NCBI GenBank assembly: GCA_016710585.1
Contig: JADJVN010000022.1
Coordinates: 1 to 64,000 of the forward strand
Direction of reading: 5' to 3'
Length of the DNA: 64,000 nucleotides
Origin: Saprospiraceae bacterium
Lineage (GTDB): Bacteria; Bacteroidota; Bacteroidia; Chitinophagales; Saprospiraceae
This document shows positions 9,827-18,297 of the stretch, one piece after another; within the stretch, counting starts at the first letter, position 1, and each line of letters begins with the position of its first letter. The translations under genes were made by a program, and so were the position numbers. The notes beneath the pieces are model-generated. The model saw only the letters and a program-made list of their open reading frames with translations, was not told where the DNA came from and did not search any database.

Positions 9827-11740
9827 TTACTGAACTACTATAGACTTATAAAATATCTTTTTCCTTGACTTGATCTTCAATTGATATACTCCTGACTCCA
9901 ACTTTTTTGTGTGAATACTAAATTGATTTTCTCCCCCTTTGGAATATTGAATATCTATCTCTTTACCATCAATAGAAACTAATTTTAATCCCGAGATTTG
10001 AAAACCATCTTCGACTTGCAAAATAAAATTCCCATCGTTTGGATTTGGAATAATCCGCATTGATTGCAAAAGTTTATTCTCTAAAGCTGTTTTTTCTTTC
10101 AACTTCACAGGTTTACATATTTCATCCGTAGTAAAACATTCAGTTTGTATACTTAAACAAATTTCCCCTAATGTATCTGGCAAACTATTCCATCTTACAG
10201 ATATAGAATCTAATGTCTCAGGAAATGAATCCAATATAACACCGCCTTTTACTTTCCATAAATATTTTACATTATTTTGAGCACTATATTTTGCACTATA
10301 ATTTTCAATTTTTGAATTTTCCGAGACATCATTTCCATTGATTTTTGAAATTGTAAAATACTCCCTATTTACATCTATGCAATATGTAAATACGCATTCC
10401 TTTGTCGTTTTTTCCAAGCTATACGATGCCAGATGACGAATGCAATAAACAGAAGGATTGTCAATAATCAATTCATTGCCTGTACCAAGTATTACATTAG
10501 GATTCAATGTATCATACCATTCCATAGAATCAACAATAGTAGGTGTGAGACTACAAAACTCTGTAGTGTTTTTAAACTGAGCAGAAAGCATGAGACTATC
10601 ATTCCTACAAACTAAATTGATATCGCCACTTTCTTTCGGATATAATGTAGTCAGTGTATAAGATGAATCACATAAATATTTCTTTGTGGATTTAGAAAGT
10701 TTTACTATTGTGCGATCATTGCATTGTGGAAACTTTACCTTTGTAATAGAATCAATATAAATCTCACCTGGACAGCCGATAAAAAACACCTTTGGGCCAT
10801 CATTTTTTTCTAAGAAAGTTATATCTATAACCGAATCAAATTCACAGCATCCATTCTGTTTGAATGGACATCTGTAAGTTCCTGAAGTAGTAGCCAATTC
10901 GCACCACCATTTATAAGGACTCAATTCTGGGCAGACTATTCTAGGTTTTGCTATTTGTTCAGCTTTTTTAGCTACAACTACATTAATACATTTTGCTGGT
11001 GTTTCGTCACAAATACTTCCACTATTAGGATTCCCTATCACCGCATAAACACATACTGAGAATGTCCCTTCATCAGGAAAACAAATATTTGTCGCTTCAG
11101 TATTGCCTCCAACTTGAGAACCATCCAAAGTCCATATATATTCTGGAACACATCCTCCAGGTTGCGGCGCTACCCGAAAATCACTACAACATCCTTTGCA
11201 AATCGGATTTGTTTGGGAACTAGTAAGTGCTCCTAAAGCTGACAATCTAGGCTGTGTACCTCCGCTTGTGGTAATCGTGAAATTACAAACATCACCGCTA
11301 CAACCATCTACCCAAAGATAATAAATTTTACAAGGTTGGAGAAAGCCGTTTATTGTAATAGTACTTACATTACCTGAACAGCCTGGTTCACAAGCTACTT
11401 GACCACTGCAATCACAGGCACTTACCATTCCCATTTGCACTCCTGCAGGATTATAGCCATTCGGGTTATAACAATCACTAAAAGTAATTGCAACAGTAAC
11501 ATTCCCTCCATCAGTAACAAAAGCCCACCAACTACTATTATGTGGAGCACCTTGCCCATTACATGGCAAACAAGCTGTTGGGTTTGATGCAGTAGTATTT
11601 GAACAGGTATAACCACTTAACTCATCCAATGAACAGAAAACGTTTGCATATTGACATTCGTCAGCAGCAGAAGGAGTACATTGCGAAAAAATCCTCAATG
11701 AAAGTAAATTCAGAACTACCAAAAGTAAACTATATCTCAT
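9827..11740 (-). CDS. T9SS-exported cysteine-rich modular surface protein (first gene of array)
   Basis: 637 aa; the most upstream member on the minus strand, preceded by about 545 bp without genes, so the array promoter probably lies there. Signal peptide 1-20 (ending RIFSQC). Same domain order as its relatives: Cys-rich N-domain (CSLDELSGYTCSN, ACLPCNGQG, WVDGCSGDVCNF), PKD-like segment (YIWTLDG, FPDEGTFSVCVYAV), middle domain (SGTYRCPF, GCCEFDSVIDITF, CDSSYTLTTLYP), second PKD-like segment (YLWKVKGGVILDSFPE) and T9SS type A tail (IIPNPNDGNF ... YKSIVVQ). It shares long identical stretches with the 807-2732 gene, although three to four other members stand between them, which suggests recent duplication or gene conversion. 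Confidence 0.87.
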   Translation of the reverse strand: MRYSLLLVVLNLLSLRIFSQCTPSAADECQYANVFCSLDELSGYTCSNTTASNPTACLPCNGQGAPHNSSWWAFVTDGGNVTVAITFSDCYNPNGYNPAGVQMGMVSACDCSGQVACEPGCSGNVSTITINGFLQPCKIYYLWVDGCSGDVCNFTITTSGGTQPRLSALGALTSSQTNPICKGCCSDFRVAPQPGGCVPEYIWTLDGSQVGGNTEATNICFPDEGTFSVCVYAVIGNPNSGSICDETPAKCINVVVAKKAEQIAKPRIVCPELSPYKWWCELATTSGTYRCPFKQNGCCEFDSVIDITFLEKNDGPKVFFIGCPGEIYIDSITKVKFPQCNDRTIVKLSKSTKKYLCDSSYTLTTLYPKESGDINLVCRNDSLMLSAQFKNTTEFCSLTPTIVDSMEWYDTLNPNVILGTGNELIIDNPSVYCIRHLASYSLEKTTKECVFTYCIDVNREYFTISKINGNDVSENSKIENYSAKYSAQNNVKYLWKVKGGVILDSFPETLDSISVRWNSLPDTLGEICLSIQTECFTTDEICKPVKLKEKTALENKLLQSMRIIPNPNDGNFILQVEDGFQISGLKLVSIDGKEIDIQYSKGGENQFSIHTKKLESGVYQLKIKSRKKIFYKSIVVQ

Positions 11741-12285
11741 ATTCTAATCTATTTAACAAGTGTTATGTCTCTAATCTCAGGTCCAATCATTTAACTTCTG
11801 TGTAACTCTGTATCAACACTAATTCAAACTAATGAGATAATAGGAATACAACACCCCTAATAATGTGATGCCCTAATGAGCTAAAATGCTGCATTTGCAT
11901 TAAAGAAATTTTAATTCTCAAAATTAATGAGCTAATGCGCATGATTAATTCAATCTACTCTTCGATTGTCGAAGTTTGCCTTAACTTCCACTTTAATTTT
12001 GATAAAATTATATAATGAATTTATAATTCAAAATACGAATACAGAAAACATAGCTGTTTTAATGCTTATAAGTCAAACACTTACTTTTACTCGTTTAATT
12101 AGCAATTATTACAATATTTAAAAACGTAAAATAATTATTTAGAAATATCTTTTTTATCAAAATCAAATAAAATTAGCCACTTCACAATATATTTCCTTTT
12201 AGTTTGATTTCAATGGCATTTACTTGAATTGCACAACCATTGATTCAAATTCACAAAATCCAACACTTGAGAATCAAAATACTTC
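11741..12285. other. AT-rich intergenic region upstream of the array and downstream of argH
   Basis: No coding sequence is visible in these 545 bp. It lies upstream of the first array gene (start at 11740) and downstream of argH, both minus strand, so it should hold the argH terminator and the array promoter. I found no convincing TAnnTTTG promoter and no strong terminator. A small hairpin CTTCGA-TTG-TCGAAG is at 11960-11974. The part nearest the array holds three copies of an 11-bp motif described separately. Confidence 0.6.
11830..11935. promoter_or_regulatory. Three copies of TAATGAG(A/C)TAA upstream of the array
   Basis: The motif TAATGAGATAA occurs at 11830-11840 and TAATGAGCTAA at 11874-11884 and 11925-11935, spacing 44 and 51 bp start to start. 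All lie 90-195 bp upstream of the first array gene. Spaced repeats in this position could be binding sites for a regulator; no regulator is known for this family and chance in AT-rich DNA cannot be excluded. Confidence 0.3.
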
Positions 12286-13352
12286 CTACTTCATAACCCC
12301 CTTCATCCTCAAACTAAGCTCATTCAAACCCAAATTCCCAATACTCCCCAGATGCGTATGCGACACCGTTTTTGCTTTATAGTCAAATTTTCCTTCATTG
12401 ACTTCGTTACCAATTTTCTGATAAGCTTCTCGAAAGGGAGTTCCTTTTTTTACCTCTTCGTTCAATGCATCTACAGTGAATAAAAGTTTGTACTGAGGGT
12501 CGTTTAGAATATTCTTGCGAATTTGAATTTGCTCTAACATGTGAAGCGCTAATTCAATGCAAGAATTTATTTCTTTGAATGCTGGAAAAATAATTTCTTT
12601 GAGCAACTGAACATCGCGATGATAGCCTGAAGCTAAATTTGTAGTGAGCAGATTGATTTCATTGGGAATGCTTTGAAGGCGATTGCATTTAGCTCTTATG
12701 AGTTCGAAGACATCTGGATTTTTCTTGTGAGGCATGAGACTGCTTCCAGTGGTGAGATGATCTGGAAATGAAATAAATTGAAAATTTTGATTGATATACA
12801 GACAACAATCCATTGCAAACTTTGCCAATGTGGAAGCAAGACTAGATATCGCAAATGCAATATATTTTTCTGCTTTTGTCCTTCCCATTTGTGCATAGAT
12901 AGAGTTGATATTTGCTTCAGAGAACCCCAATAACTTTGTCGTCTCCATCCTATCTAATGGGAATGAGGAACCATATCCAGCTGATCGCGATAATATAATT
13001 TTGAATCTAGAGCGATCTGATCATTTCGGCTTCTTCCTGTGTGGATTTTCTTACCTACTTCTCCATAGCGCTCTGTGACCAATTTCTCAACTTGTGAGTG
13101 GATATCCTCAATGCCTTTCTCTATCTTAAATTTTTTATTTTCTATTTCTAGTTTTATCTCTTGCAAGGCTTTTAGAATGAGAGTAAGTTCTTGCTTTTTT
13201 AGCAATCCTACTTTGTGTAGCATTCTGCAATGCGCCATTGATCCGATGACATCATATTTTGCAAGTTCAATATCAAACTCTTTGTCGCGACCTACAGTAA
13301 ACTGCTCTACGAGTGATGAAGTAGTACTACCTTTCTTTTGCCAAAGTTTCAT
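12286..13352 (-). pseudogene. argH: argininosuccinate lyase, internally deleted and frameshifted
   Basis: Last enzyme of arginine synthesis (argininosuccinate to arginine plus fumarate). The first part from 13352 has the family N-terminus and the TGRSRNDQ motif, and runs to YYRDQ before ending out of frame at 12954. The second part carries AGYGSSFPLDR (out of frame before the ATG at 12948), then METTKLLGF, the signature loop GSSLMPHKKNPD and an intact C-terminus. Together they make only about 355 codons against roughly 440-450 in the family, so about 90 codons are missing. This is the segment that in ArgH carries the THLQ-type motif with a catalytic histidine. The remaining length (1067 nt) is 3n+2, so the loss also shifts the frame. 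The junction lies at a CAGCTG hexamer (12978-12983). It overlaps argE by 4 nt. Either a true deletion or an assembly collapse. Confidence 0.85.
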
Positions 13353-14422
13353 TTGCTTAAAATTAATTTTTCAATAATTTGGATATAGCAATCTATTCCT
13401 TGTTCGATTTCATTAAGATATATAAATTCATCCGCAGTATGACTTCTTGCAGAATCTCCTGGGCCGAGCTTCAATGCAGGAAAAGGCATCAATGCTTTGT
13501 CCGATGTCGTTGGAGAGCCATAGTATTCTAATCCCATGCTAATACCATTTTGCACTAATTCATGGGTGAGTGGAATTATGCTTGATCGCATTCGTTTGCT
13601 TCTTGGAGTAAATGTGGATTGACAATGTTCTGAAATCTGTACCAATATTTCGTCAAAATTATACAGTTCATTTACTCTAATGTCCACAATAAATTTGCAT
13701 TGATCTGGAATAACATTATGCGCTTTGTTTTCAGTTTCAATTACCGTCACGTTGACATGAACTGGTCCGAGCAAATCCGACACTTTAGTAAAGGGTTTTG
13801 AATAGAGCCATGCAATATCTTTCATAGCAATTTCAATCGCATTCACACCTTCATTTCGCGCAGCATGTCCTGTCTTTCCTTTGGACACCGCATCAAGGAC
13901 TAATAGCCCTTTTTCTGCAATAGCCATTTTGCAAAGTGTTGGTTCACCAACGATAGCAAAATCAACTTGACCTAATGAAGGAATTACCCCTTCGATTCCT
14001 CCTTTGCCAGAAATTTCTTCTTCTGCACTTGCTACAAGTATTAGATTAAATTTCAGATCTTGAATCTCATTATAATGTAAAAAACAAGCAATGAGTGAGA
14101 CTAGAGCACCCCCTGCATCATTACTTCCCAATCCAAATAATTTTCCATCTTTAGTGATTGCTTCATAAGGATCTAGAGTATAGGATGCTGATGGCTTGAC
14201 TGTGTCATGATGTGAGTTGAGTAGAATAGATTTTTTTGTTGGGTCAAAAAATTTATTGCGAACTATAATATTATTTCCGATTCTCTCAACCTTGCAATTT
14301 TTAGATTCAAAAAAAGCTGCAATTATCTCTGCAGTCTTGTCTTCTTCTTTCGACAAAGACGGTGTTTGAATTAGTCTTTGAAGAAGAAAGATACTATCTT
14401 GAATTAATTGAATGTTAGGCAT
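13349..14422 (-). CDS. argE: M20 family deacylase, acetyl(succinyl)-ornithine/citrulline deacetylase
   Basis: 357 aa, zinc-dependent M20 amidohydrolase. Visible metal-site motifs: HHD at 71-73 in SHHDTVKP, D102 in SNDAGG, and the EE pair at about 134-135 (catalytic base and ligand) in SAEEEISGKGG. Near the C-terminus SARSHTADE supplies another His/Glu-type site. In Bacteroidota arginine operons of this type the enzyme removes the acyl group from N-acyl-citrulline (or N-acyl-ornithine) after the ArgF' step. It overlaps argB by 8 nt upstream and argH by 4 nt downstream, so it is translated as part of one operon. Acyl specificity (acetyl or succinyl) cannot be read from this gene alone. Confidence 0.85.
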   Translation of the reverse strand: MPNIQLIQDSIFLLQRLIQTPSLSKEEDKTAEIIAAFFESKNCKVERIGNNIIVRNKFFDPTKKSILLNSHHDTVKPSASYTLDPYEAITKDGKLFGLGSNDAGGALVSLIACFLHYNEIQDLKFNLILVASAEEEISGKGGIEGVIPSLGQVDFAIVGEPTLCKMAIAEKGLLVLDAVSKGKTGHAARNEGVNAIEIAMKDIAWLYSKPFTKVSDLLGPVHVNVTVIETENKAHNVIPDQCKFIVDIRVNELYNFDEILVQISEHCQSTFTPRSKRMRSSIIPLTHELVQNGISMGLEYYGSPTTSDKALMPFPALKLGPGDSARSHTADEFIYLNEIEQGIDCYIQIIEKLILSK

Positions 14423-15212
14423 GAATTAAAGTTCCTTTATTGTTATTTGAAATATCTTCTATCAAATCCTCAGCATGAATTACTTTCACAGAAGATACAT
14501 TTTTTTCTACAGCAAGAAATGCATTTTCAAGCTTTGGTAGAATTCCATCTTTTGCATTTCCAGACTTCTTTAAATCGTCAAAATAATTTTTATCTAATGA
14601 AGAAATTACAGAACTGTCATCCTTAGGATTGCTTAAAATTCCCTTTTTCTCAAAGCAAAAATAAAGTGAAACATCATAATAGTTTTGCATCGCACATGCT
14701 ATATGAGTTGCGATTGTGTCTGCATTAGTATTAAGTAATTGACCTTCATGATTTGAAGTAATTGGAGCAATGACCACTGTGCCAAATATTTCCAACAATT
14801 GGAGCAATTTATCTGCTTTAATATTTTCAGAATTAATATCTCCCACAAAACCATAATCGATATCATGGACAACTCTTTTAGCGGCAGGTATGAGTGCTCC
14901 ATCTACTCCACAGACACCAATAGAATCACATTGTTCAGCATGAAGTGCTGCTACGATGGACTTATTGATCCAACCTGCATAAGTCATTGTTACAATCTTC
15001 AGTGTTTCTATATCAGTGATCCTTCTGCCGTTTACCATTTGTTGCTGAATACCCATATGATCAGCTAGTTTTGTTGCTAGCTTGCCACCCCCATGTATTA
15101 GTATTTTCTTGCCATCTATTTTAGCAAAATTTTTTAAAAAATGGCGCAATGCATTTTCATCATCTATGATATTGCCACCAATTTTAACGACAAGAATTTT
15201 TTCTTTGCTCAT
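14415..15212 (-). CDS. argB: N-acyl-glutamate kinase (acetyl/succinylglutamate kinase)
   Basis: 265 aa from the ATG at 15212; a reading from 15239 would add nine residues overlapping argF', and the chosen start lies one base after the argF' stop and directly opens the conserved strand MSKEKILVVKIGGN. Amino-acid-kinase fold: KIGGN phosphate loop, IHGGGK (substrate loop), NGRRITD, and SNHEGQLLNTNADTIA, which forms the nucleotide/substrate site. It phosphorylates the gamma-carboxyl of N-acylglutamate in the cytoplasm. Its stop overlaps the start of argE by 8 nt. Confidence 0.88.
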   Translation of the reverse strand: MSKEKILVVKIGGNIIDDENALRHFLKNFAKIDGKKILIHGGGKLATKLADHMGIQQQMVNGRRITDIETLKIVTMTYAGWINKSIVAALHAEQCDSIGVCGVDGALIPAAKRVVHDIDYGFVGDINSENIKADKLLQLLEIFGTVVIAPITSNHEGQLLNTNADTIATHIACAMQNYYDVSLYFCFEKKGILSNPKDDSSVISSLDKNYFDDLKKSGNAKDGILPKLENAFLAVEKNVSSVKVIHAEDLIEDISNNNKGTLIHA

Positions 15213-15213
15213 C

Positions 15214-16170
15214 TTAAATACTTGGCTGTAGAATTTCACTCAACACAGCTTGTGCTGCATAAATTCTATTTGTTCCTTGTAGTGTAGTCAATGAATTTTT
15301 ACTGTCCAATACATCTCCTCCAAGTTCCAAATTTCTCCTTACTGGAAGACAATGCATGATCTTGGCATCTTTAGCGCGATGTAATTTTTCTTTAGTGATC
15401 ATCCAATCATTGTCATAAGATTTTATTTTTCCATAGTCAGTATAGGATGACCAGTTTTTAACATAGACATAGTCTGCATTCTGCAAAGCTGTTTCATGAT
15501 TATTGATTATTGTTGCACCTTGAGTATACATGGGATCGAGATCATATCCTTCTGGATGTGCAATGATAAAATCAGCTTCTCCCCATTGCGTTACCCATTG
15601 TGAAAAACTATTCGCCACACATTGTGGCAATGGCTTTATATGTGGTGCCCAACTCAATACTATTCTTGGTTTTCGCTTCTCCAAAAATGTTTCTTTTATT
15701 GTAGCAATATCTGTCAAACTTTGCAATGGATGCAATGTTGCACTTTCTAGACTTACCACAGGAATTCCTGAATATTTGATTAATTGATTGATATACTTTT
15801 CAGAGTAATCTTCGCTGCGATCTTTAAGGCTTGGGAAAGTTCTTATACATAATATATCAAAATAATTTCCAAGTATCGGTGCAGCATCTTTAATGTGCTC
15901 GACTGTTAAGCCATTCATCATCGCATCGTCATCGAATTCTAAATTCCACCCTTCACTTCCTACATTAAACACAATGCATTCCATGCCTAGATTTTGTGCA
16001 GCGATTTGTGTGCTTAATCTAGTACGCATACTTGGATTGAAAAACAAAAGACCAATTCGTTTATTCACTCCCAAAGTTTTATCCTTAAATGGATTTGCTT
16101 TGTAGTCAAGAGCTTTTGAGACTAATGCATTAATATTAGGCGCATCTTGTGCAGAGATAAATTGTTTCAT
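15214..16170 (-). CDS. argF': N-succinyl/N-acetyl-ornithine carbamoyltransferase
   Basis: 318 aa. Carbamoyl-phosphate loop SMRTR at 47-51, and the second substrate motif HPLQ at 147-150. The overall text (FNPSMRTRLSTQ, EGWNLEFDD) is that of the N-acyl-ornithine type, not ordinary ornithine carbamoyltransferase. The residue that separates acetyl- from succinyl-specific enzymes (Glu92 in the Xanthomonas acetyl enzyme, Pro90 in the Bacteroides fragilis succinyl enzyme) is Val90 here, in LTVEHIKDAA. Lack of Glu argues for N-succinylornithine as substrate; this is inference from the alignment by eye. One base separates it from argD and one from argB. Confidence 0.87.
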   Translation of the reverse strand: MKQFISAQDAPNINALVSKALDYKANPFKDKTLGVNKRIGLLFFNPSMRTRLSTQIAAQNLGMECIVFNVGSEGWNLEFDDDAMMNGLTVEHIKDAAPILGNYFDILCIRTFPSLKDRSEDYSEKYINQLIKYSGIPVVSLESATLHPLQSLTDIATIKETFLEKRKPRIVLSWAPHIKPLPQCVANSFSQWVTQWGEADFIIAHPEGYDLDPMYTQGATIINNHETALQNADYVYVKNWSSYTDYGKIKSYDNDWMITKEKLHRAKDAKIMHCLPVRRNLELGGDVLDSKNSLTTLQGTNRIYAAQAVLSEILQPSI

Positions 16171-16171
16171 A

Positions 16172-17302
16172 CTATGAATTTAGTTCTTGTTTTAATATTG
16201 AAATAAAATAATCGATTTCTTTTTTTGTAATAGTTAGTGCTGGAAGCAAACGGATGACATTGGGTTTTGCCTCTCCAACAAAGATATGATATTTATCAAG
16301 TAAGATATTCTTGAGTTGAGGCACTTCATCAGTGTCAAATCCTATCATCAATCCTTTTCCTCTTACACTTTTTAGTTGAGGAAACTGCTTTAATTCTTGC
16401 ATGAAATAATTGCCCATCAAATTCGCATTTGCGATCAAATTTTCCTTTGTCATTACGTCAATTACAGTGATTGCTGCTACACATGCCAAATGATTTCCAC
16501 CAAACGTTGTACCTAACATTCCAAGTTTCGCATGTATCGAAGGAGAAATTAAAATAGCGCCAATGGGAAATCCATTTCCAATTCCCTTTGCCATTGTGTA
16601 GATATCTGCATCAACTTCTGCATAATCATGTGAAAAATATTTTCCTGATCTTCCACATCCACATTGCACACTATCTGCGATATAAATTGCATTGTATGCA
16701 GTACACAGTTCTCTTATCGTCTTCAAAAATAAAGGCGAAGCTTCGCGAATTCCTCCAACACCTTGTATCCCTTCTACAATAACAGATGAAACTTCTTTAC
16801 CATATTGTAAAAAATATTCTTTTAGTGCTTCCACATTATTGAAAGGTAAAAAAACAATATTCTCTGTTTCATTTACTGGTGCAACGATACTAGGATTGTC
16901 TGTAGCTGCCACTGCAAGAGAAGTTCGTCCATGAAATGCATTGGTAAAGGCAATTACTTTTTTTCTTGCATTGTAAAACGAAGCTAATTTCATAGCATTT
17001 TCATTTGCTTCAGCACCAGAGTTGCAGAGAAACAATTGGTAATCTTTCTTGCCAGAAATTGCACAAATCTTATCGGCTAATTCATTCTGCAATGGAATTT
17101 TGATCGAGTTGGAATAAAAACCAATTTTATCCAATTGTGAAGTTAAATTTGATACATATTCAGGATGAGTATGTCCGATGGATATAACTGCATGTCCTCC
17201 GTAAAGATCAAGATATTCTTGTCCATTTTTATCATAAACTTGCATTCCCTTTGCAGAGACGATCTCAATATCTTTTATACTATATACTGGAAATAAACTC
17301 AT
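16172..17302 (-). CDS. argD: N-acyl-ornithine aminotransferase (class III PLP enzyme)
   Basis: 376 aa, a typical length. Class III aminotransferase motifs: LDLYGGHAVISIGHTHPEY near the N-terminus, phosphate-binding NSGAEANENAMKLA at 94-107, FHGRTSLA, EGIQGVGG, D210 in IADSVQCGCGRSG, and the PLP lysine at 239 in TMAKGIGNGFPIGA. It moves the amino group from glutamate to N-acyl-glutamate semialdehyde. The gene lies 8 nt after argC and 1 nt before argF', in the operon. Nothing is missing. Confidence 0.9.
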   Translation of the reverse strand: MSLFPVYSIKDIEIVSAKGMQVYDKNGQEYLDLYGGHAVISIGHTHPEYVSNLTSQLDKIGFYSNSIKIPLQNELADKICAISGKKDYQLFLCNSGAEANENAMKLASFYNARKKVIAFTNAFHGRTSLAVAATDNPSIVAPVNETENIVFLPFNNVEALKEYFLQYGKEVSSVIVEGIQGVGGIREASPLFLKTIRELCTAYNAIYIADSVQCGCGRSGKYFSHDYAEVDADIYTMAKGIGNGFPIGAILISPSIHAKLGMLGTTFGGNHLACVAAITVIDVMTKENLIANANLMGNYFMQELKQFPQLKSVRGKGLMIGFDTDEVPQLKNILLDKYHIFVGEAKPNVIRLLPALTITKKEIDYFISILKQELNS

Positions 17303-17310
17303 GGATTTAT

Positions 17311-18297
17311 TTAAAAATAATTTGATTTGATTTGTAAGCCTGTGATTTCTGGATAACCAAACATTAGATTCATATTTTGTATTGCTTGACCTGAAGCGCC
17401 TTTGATAAGATTATCTATTGCAGCATGTATGACCAACTGATCTTCTTGCTTCTCCAAATTAATAATGCAATAATTGGTATTGACCACTTGTTTTAAATGA
17501 ATAGGCTCTGTCGAAATATGAACAAATGGATGATCCTTATAATACGCTTTAAAAAGTTCTATATTCTCTGCCAAACTCAATGTTGATTCCACTTGACTGC
17601 TTGTAAAAATGCCTCGAGTAAAGTCTCCTCTCCAAGGTATAAAATAAAATCCATCTACATTTCCTTGAAGCTTTTCTAAGGATTGGATCACCTCTGCATT
17701 GTGTTGATGAGTAAGTGTTTTGTAGGCTTGAATATTATTATTCCTCCATGAAAAATGGGAGCTATCTGTCAAGCTATTTCCTGCACCTGTTGATCCTGTA
17801 ATTCCTGTAATATGCACCGTGGTCAATAATTTACTCGCCGCTAAAGGCAATAATGAAAGACTGATACAAGTAGCAAAACATCCAGGATTGGCTATATCAT
17901 GTGCCTGTTTTATTTCTTCACGATTAAGTTCTGGAAGACCATAAATAAATTTTCTCACACCAAGATTTGAACTTGAATTCAATCGAAATTCATTGGACAG
18001 GTCAATGATTTTTACCTTTTCCGGAATTGCATTTTCCTCTATAAATTTAGTAGCTTCTCCATGAGGAACACAAAGAAACAGTAAATCACAATCGGATTGT
18101 AATTTATCAGTAAATTTCAATTGTGTATAAAATAAATCTGGATGAATTGTTCCTACTTCTTGACCTTTGTTTTTTCTAGAAAAAAGGCAATGAATTTCTA
18201 CATGTGGATGAGTCAGTAATAATCTCAACAATTCACCACCAGTGTATCCTGATGCGCCTATAATCCCAACTTTGATTTTTGCAAAATTAGAATTCAT
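17311..18297 (-). CDS. argC: N-acyl-gamma-glutamyl-phosphate reductase
   Basis: 328 aa. NADP-binding GIIGASGYTGGELLRLL at the N-terminus and the catalytic cysteine 140 in IANPGCFAT. The middle part has TGSTGAGNSLTDSSHFSW and HQHNAEV, conserved in ArgC. It reduces the acyl-phosphate made by ArgB to the semialdehyde used by ArgD. The start codon shares one base with the argG stop (TAATG), a sign of translational coupling. Confidence 0.9.
   Translation of the reverse strand: MNSNFAKIKVGIIGASGYTGGELLRLLLTHPHVEIHCLFSRKNKGQEVGTIHPDLFYTQLKFTDKLQSDCDLLFLCVPHGEATKFIEENAIPEKVKIIDLSNEFRLNSSSNLGVRKFIYGLPELNREEIKQAHDIANPGCFATCISLSLLPLAASKLLTTVHITGITGSTGAGNSLTDSSHFSWRNNNIQAYKTLTHQHNAEVIQSLEKLQGNVDGFYFIPWRGDFTRGIFTSSQVESTLSLAENIELFKAYYKDHPFVHISTEPIHLKQVVNTNYCIINLEKQEDQLVIHAAIDNLIKGASGQAIQNMNLMFGYPEITGLQIKSNYF

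Larger units (their letters stand above)
1..11740 (-). repeat. Tandem array of at least seven paralogous T9SS surface-protein genes
   Basis: Seven same-strand genes of one family stand head to tail with gaps of 3 to 77 bp: 1-749 (partial), 807, 2798, 3879, 5865, 7824 and 9827. Five have (or had, after frameshift repair) the full 635-651-aa layout and one is an internally shortened version. Members share conserved blocks such as PTACLPCNG, SSWWAFV and DGCNGDVCNF in the N-domain and NPNDGNF in the sorting domain. The unit length of about 2 kb and the local high similarity make the region prone to recombination and to misassembly. The array continues to the left of the window. Confidence 0.9.

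Noticed and set aside
1..11740. CRISPR-like or insertion-sequence explanation for the repeated DNA
   Set aside because: Repeat units are 2-kb protein genes with normal coding structure; no short spaced repeats, transposase or terminal inverted repeats were found.
12286..13352. argH as two separate functional proteins
   Set aside because: Neither half contains all active-site regions, and the family text continues out of frame across the junction, so this is one damaged gene.
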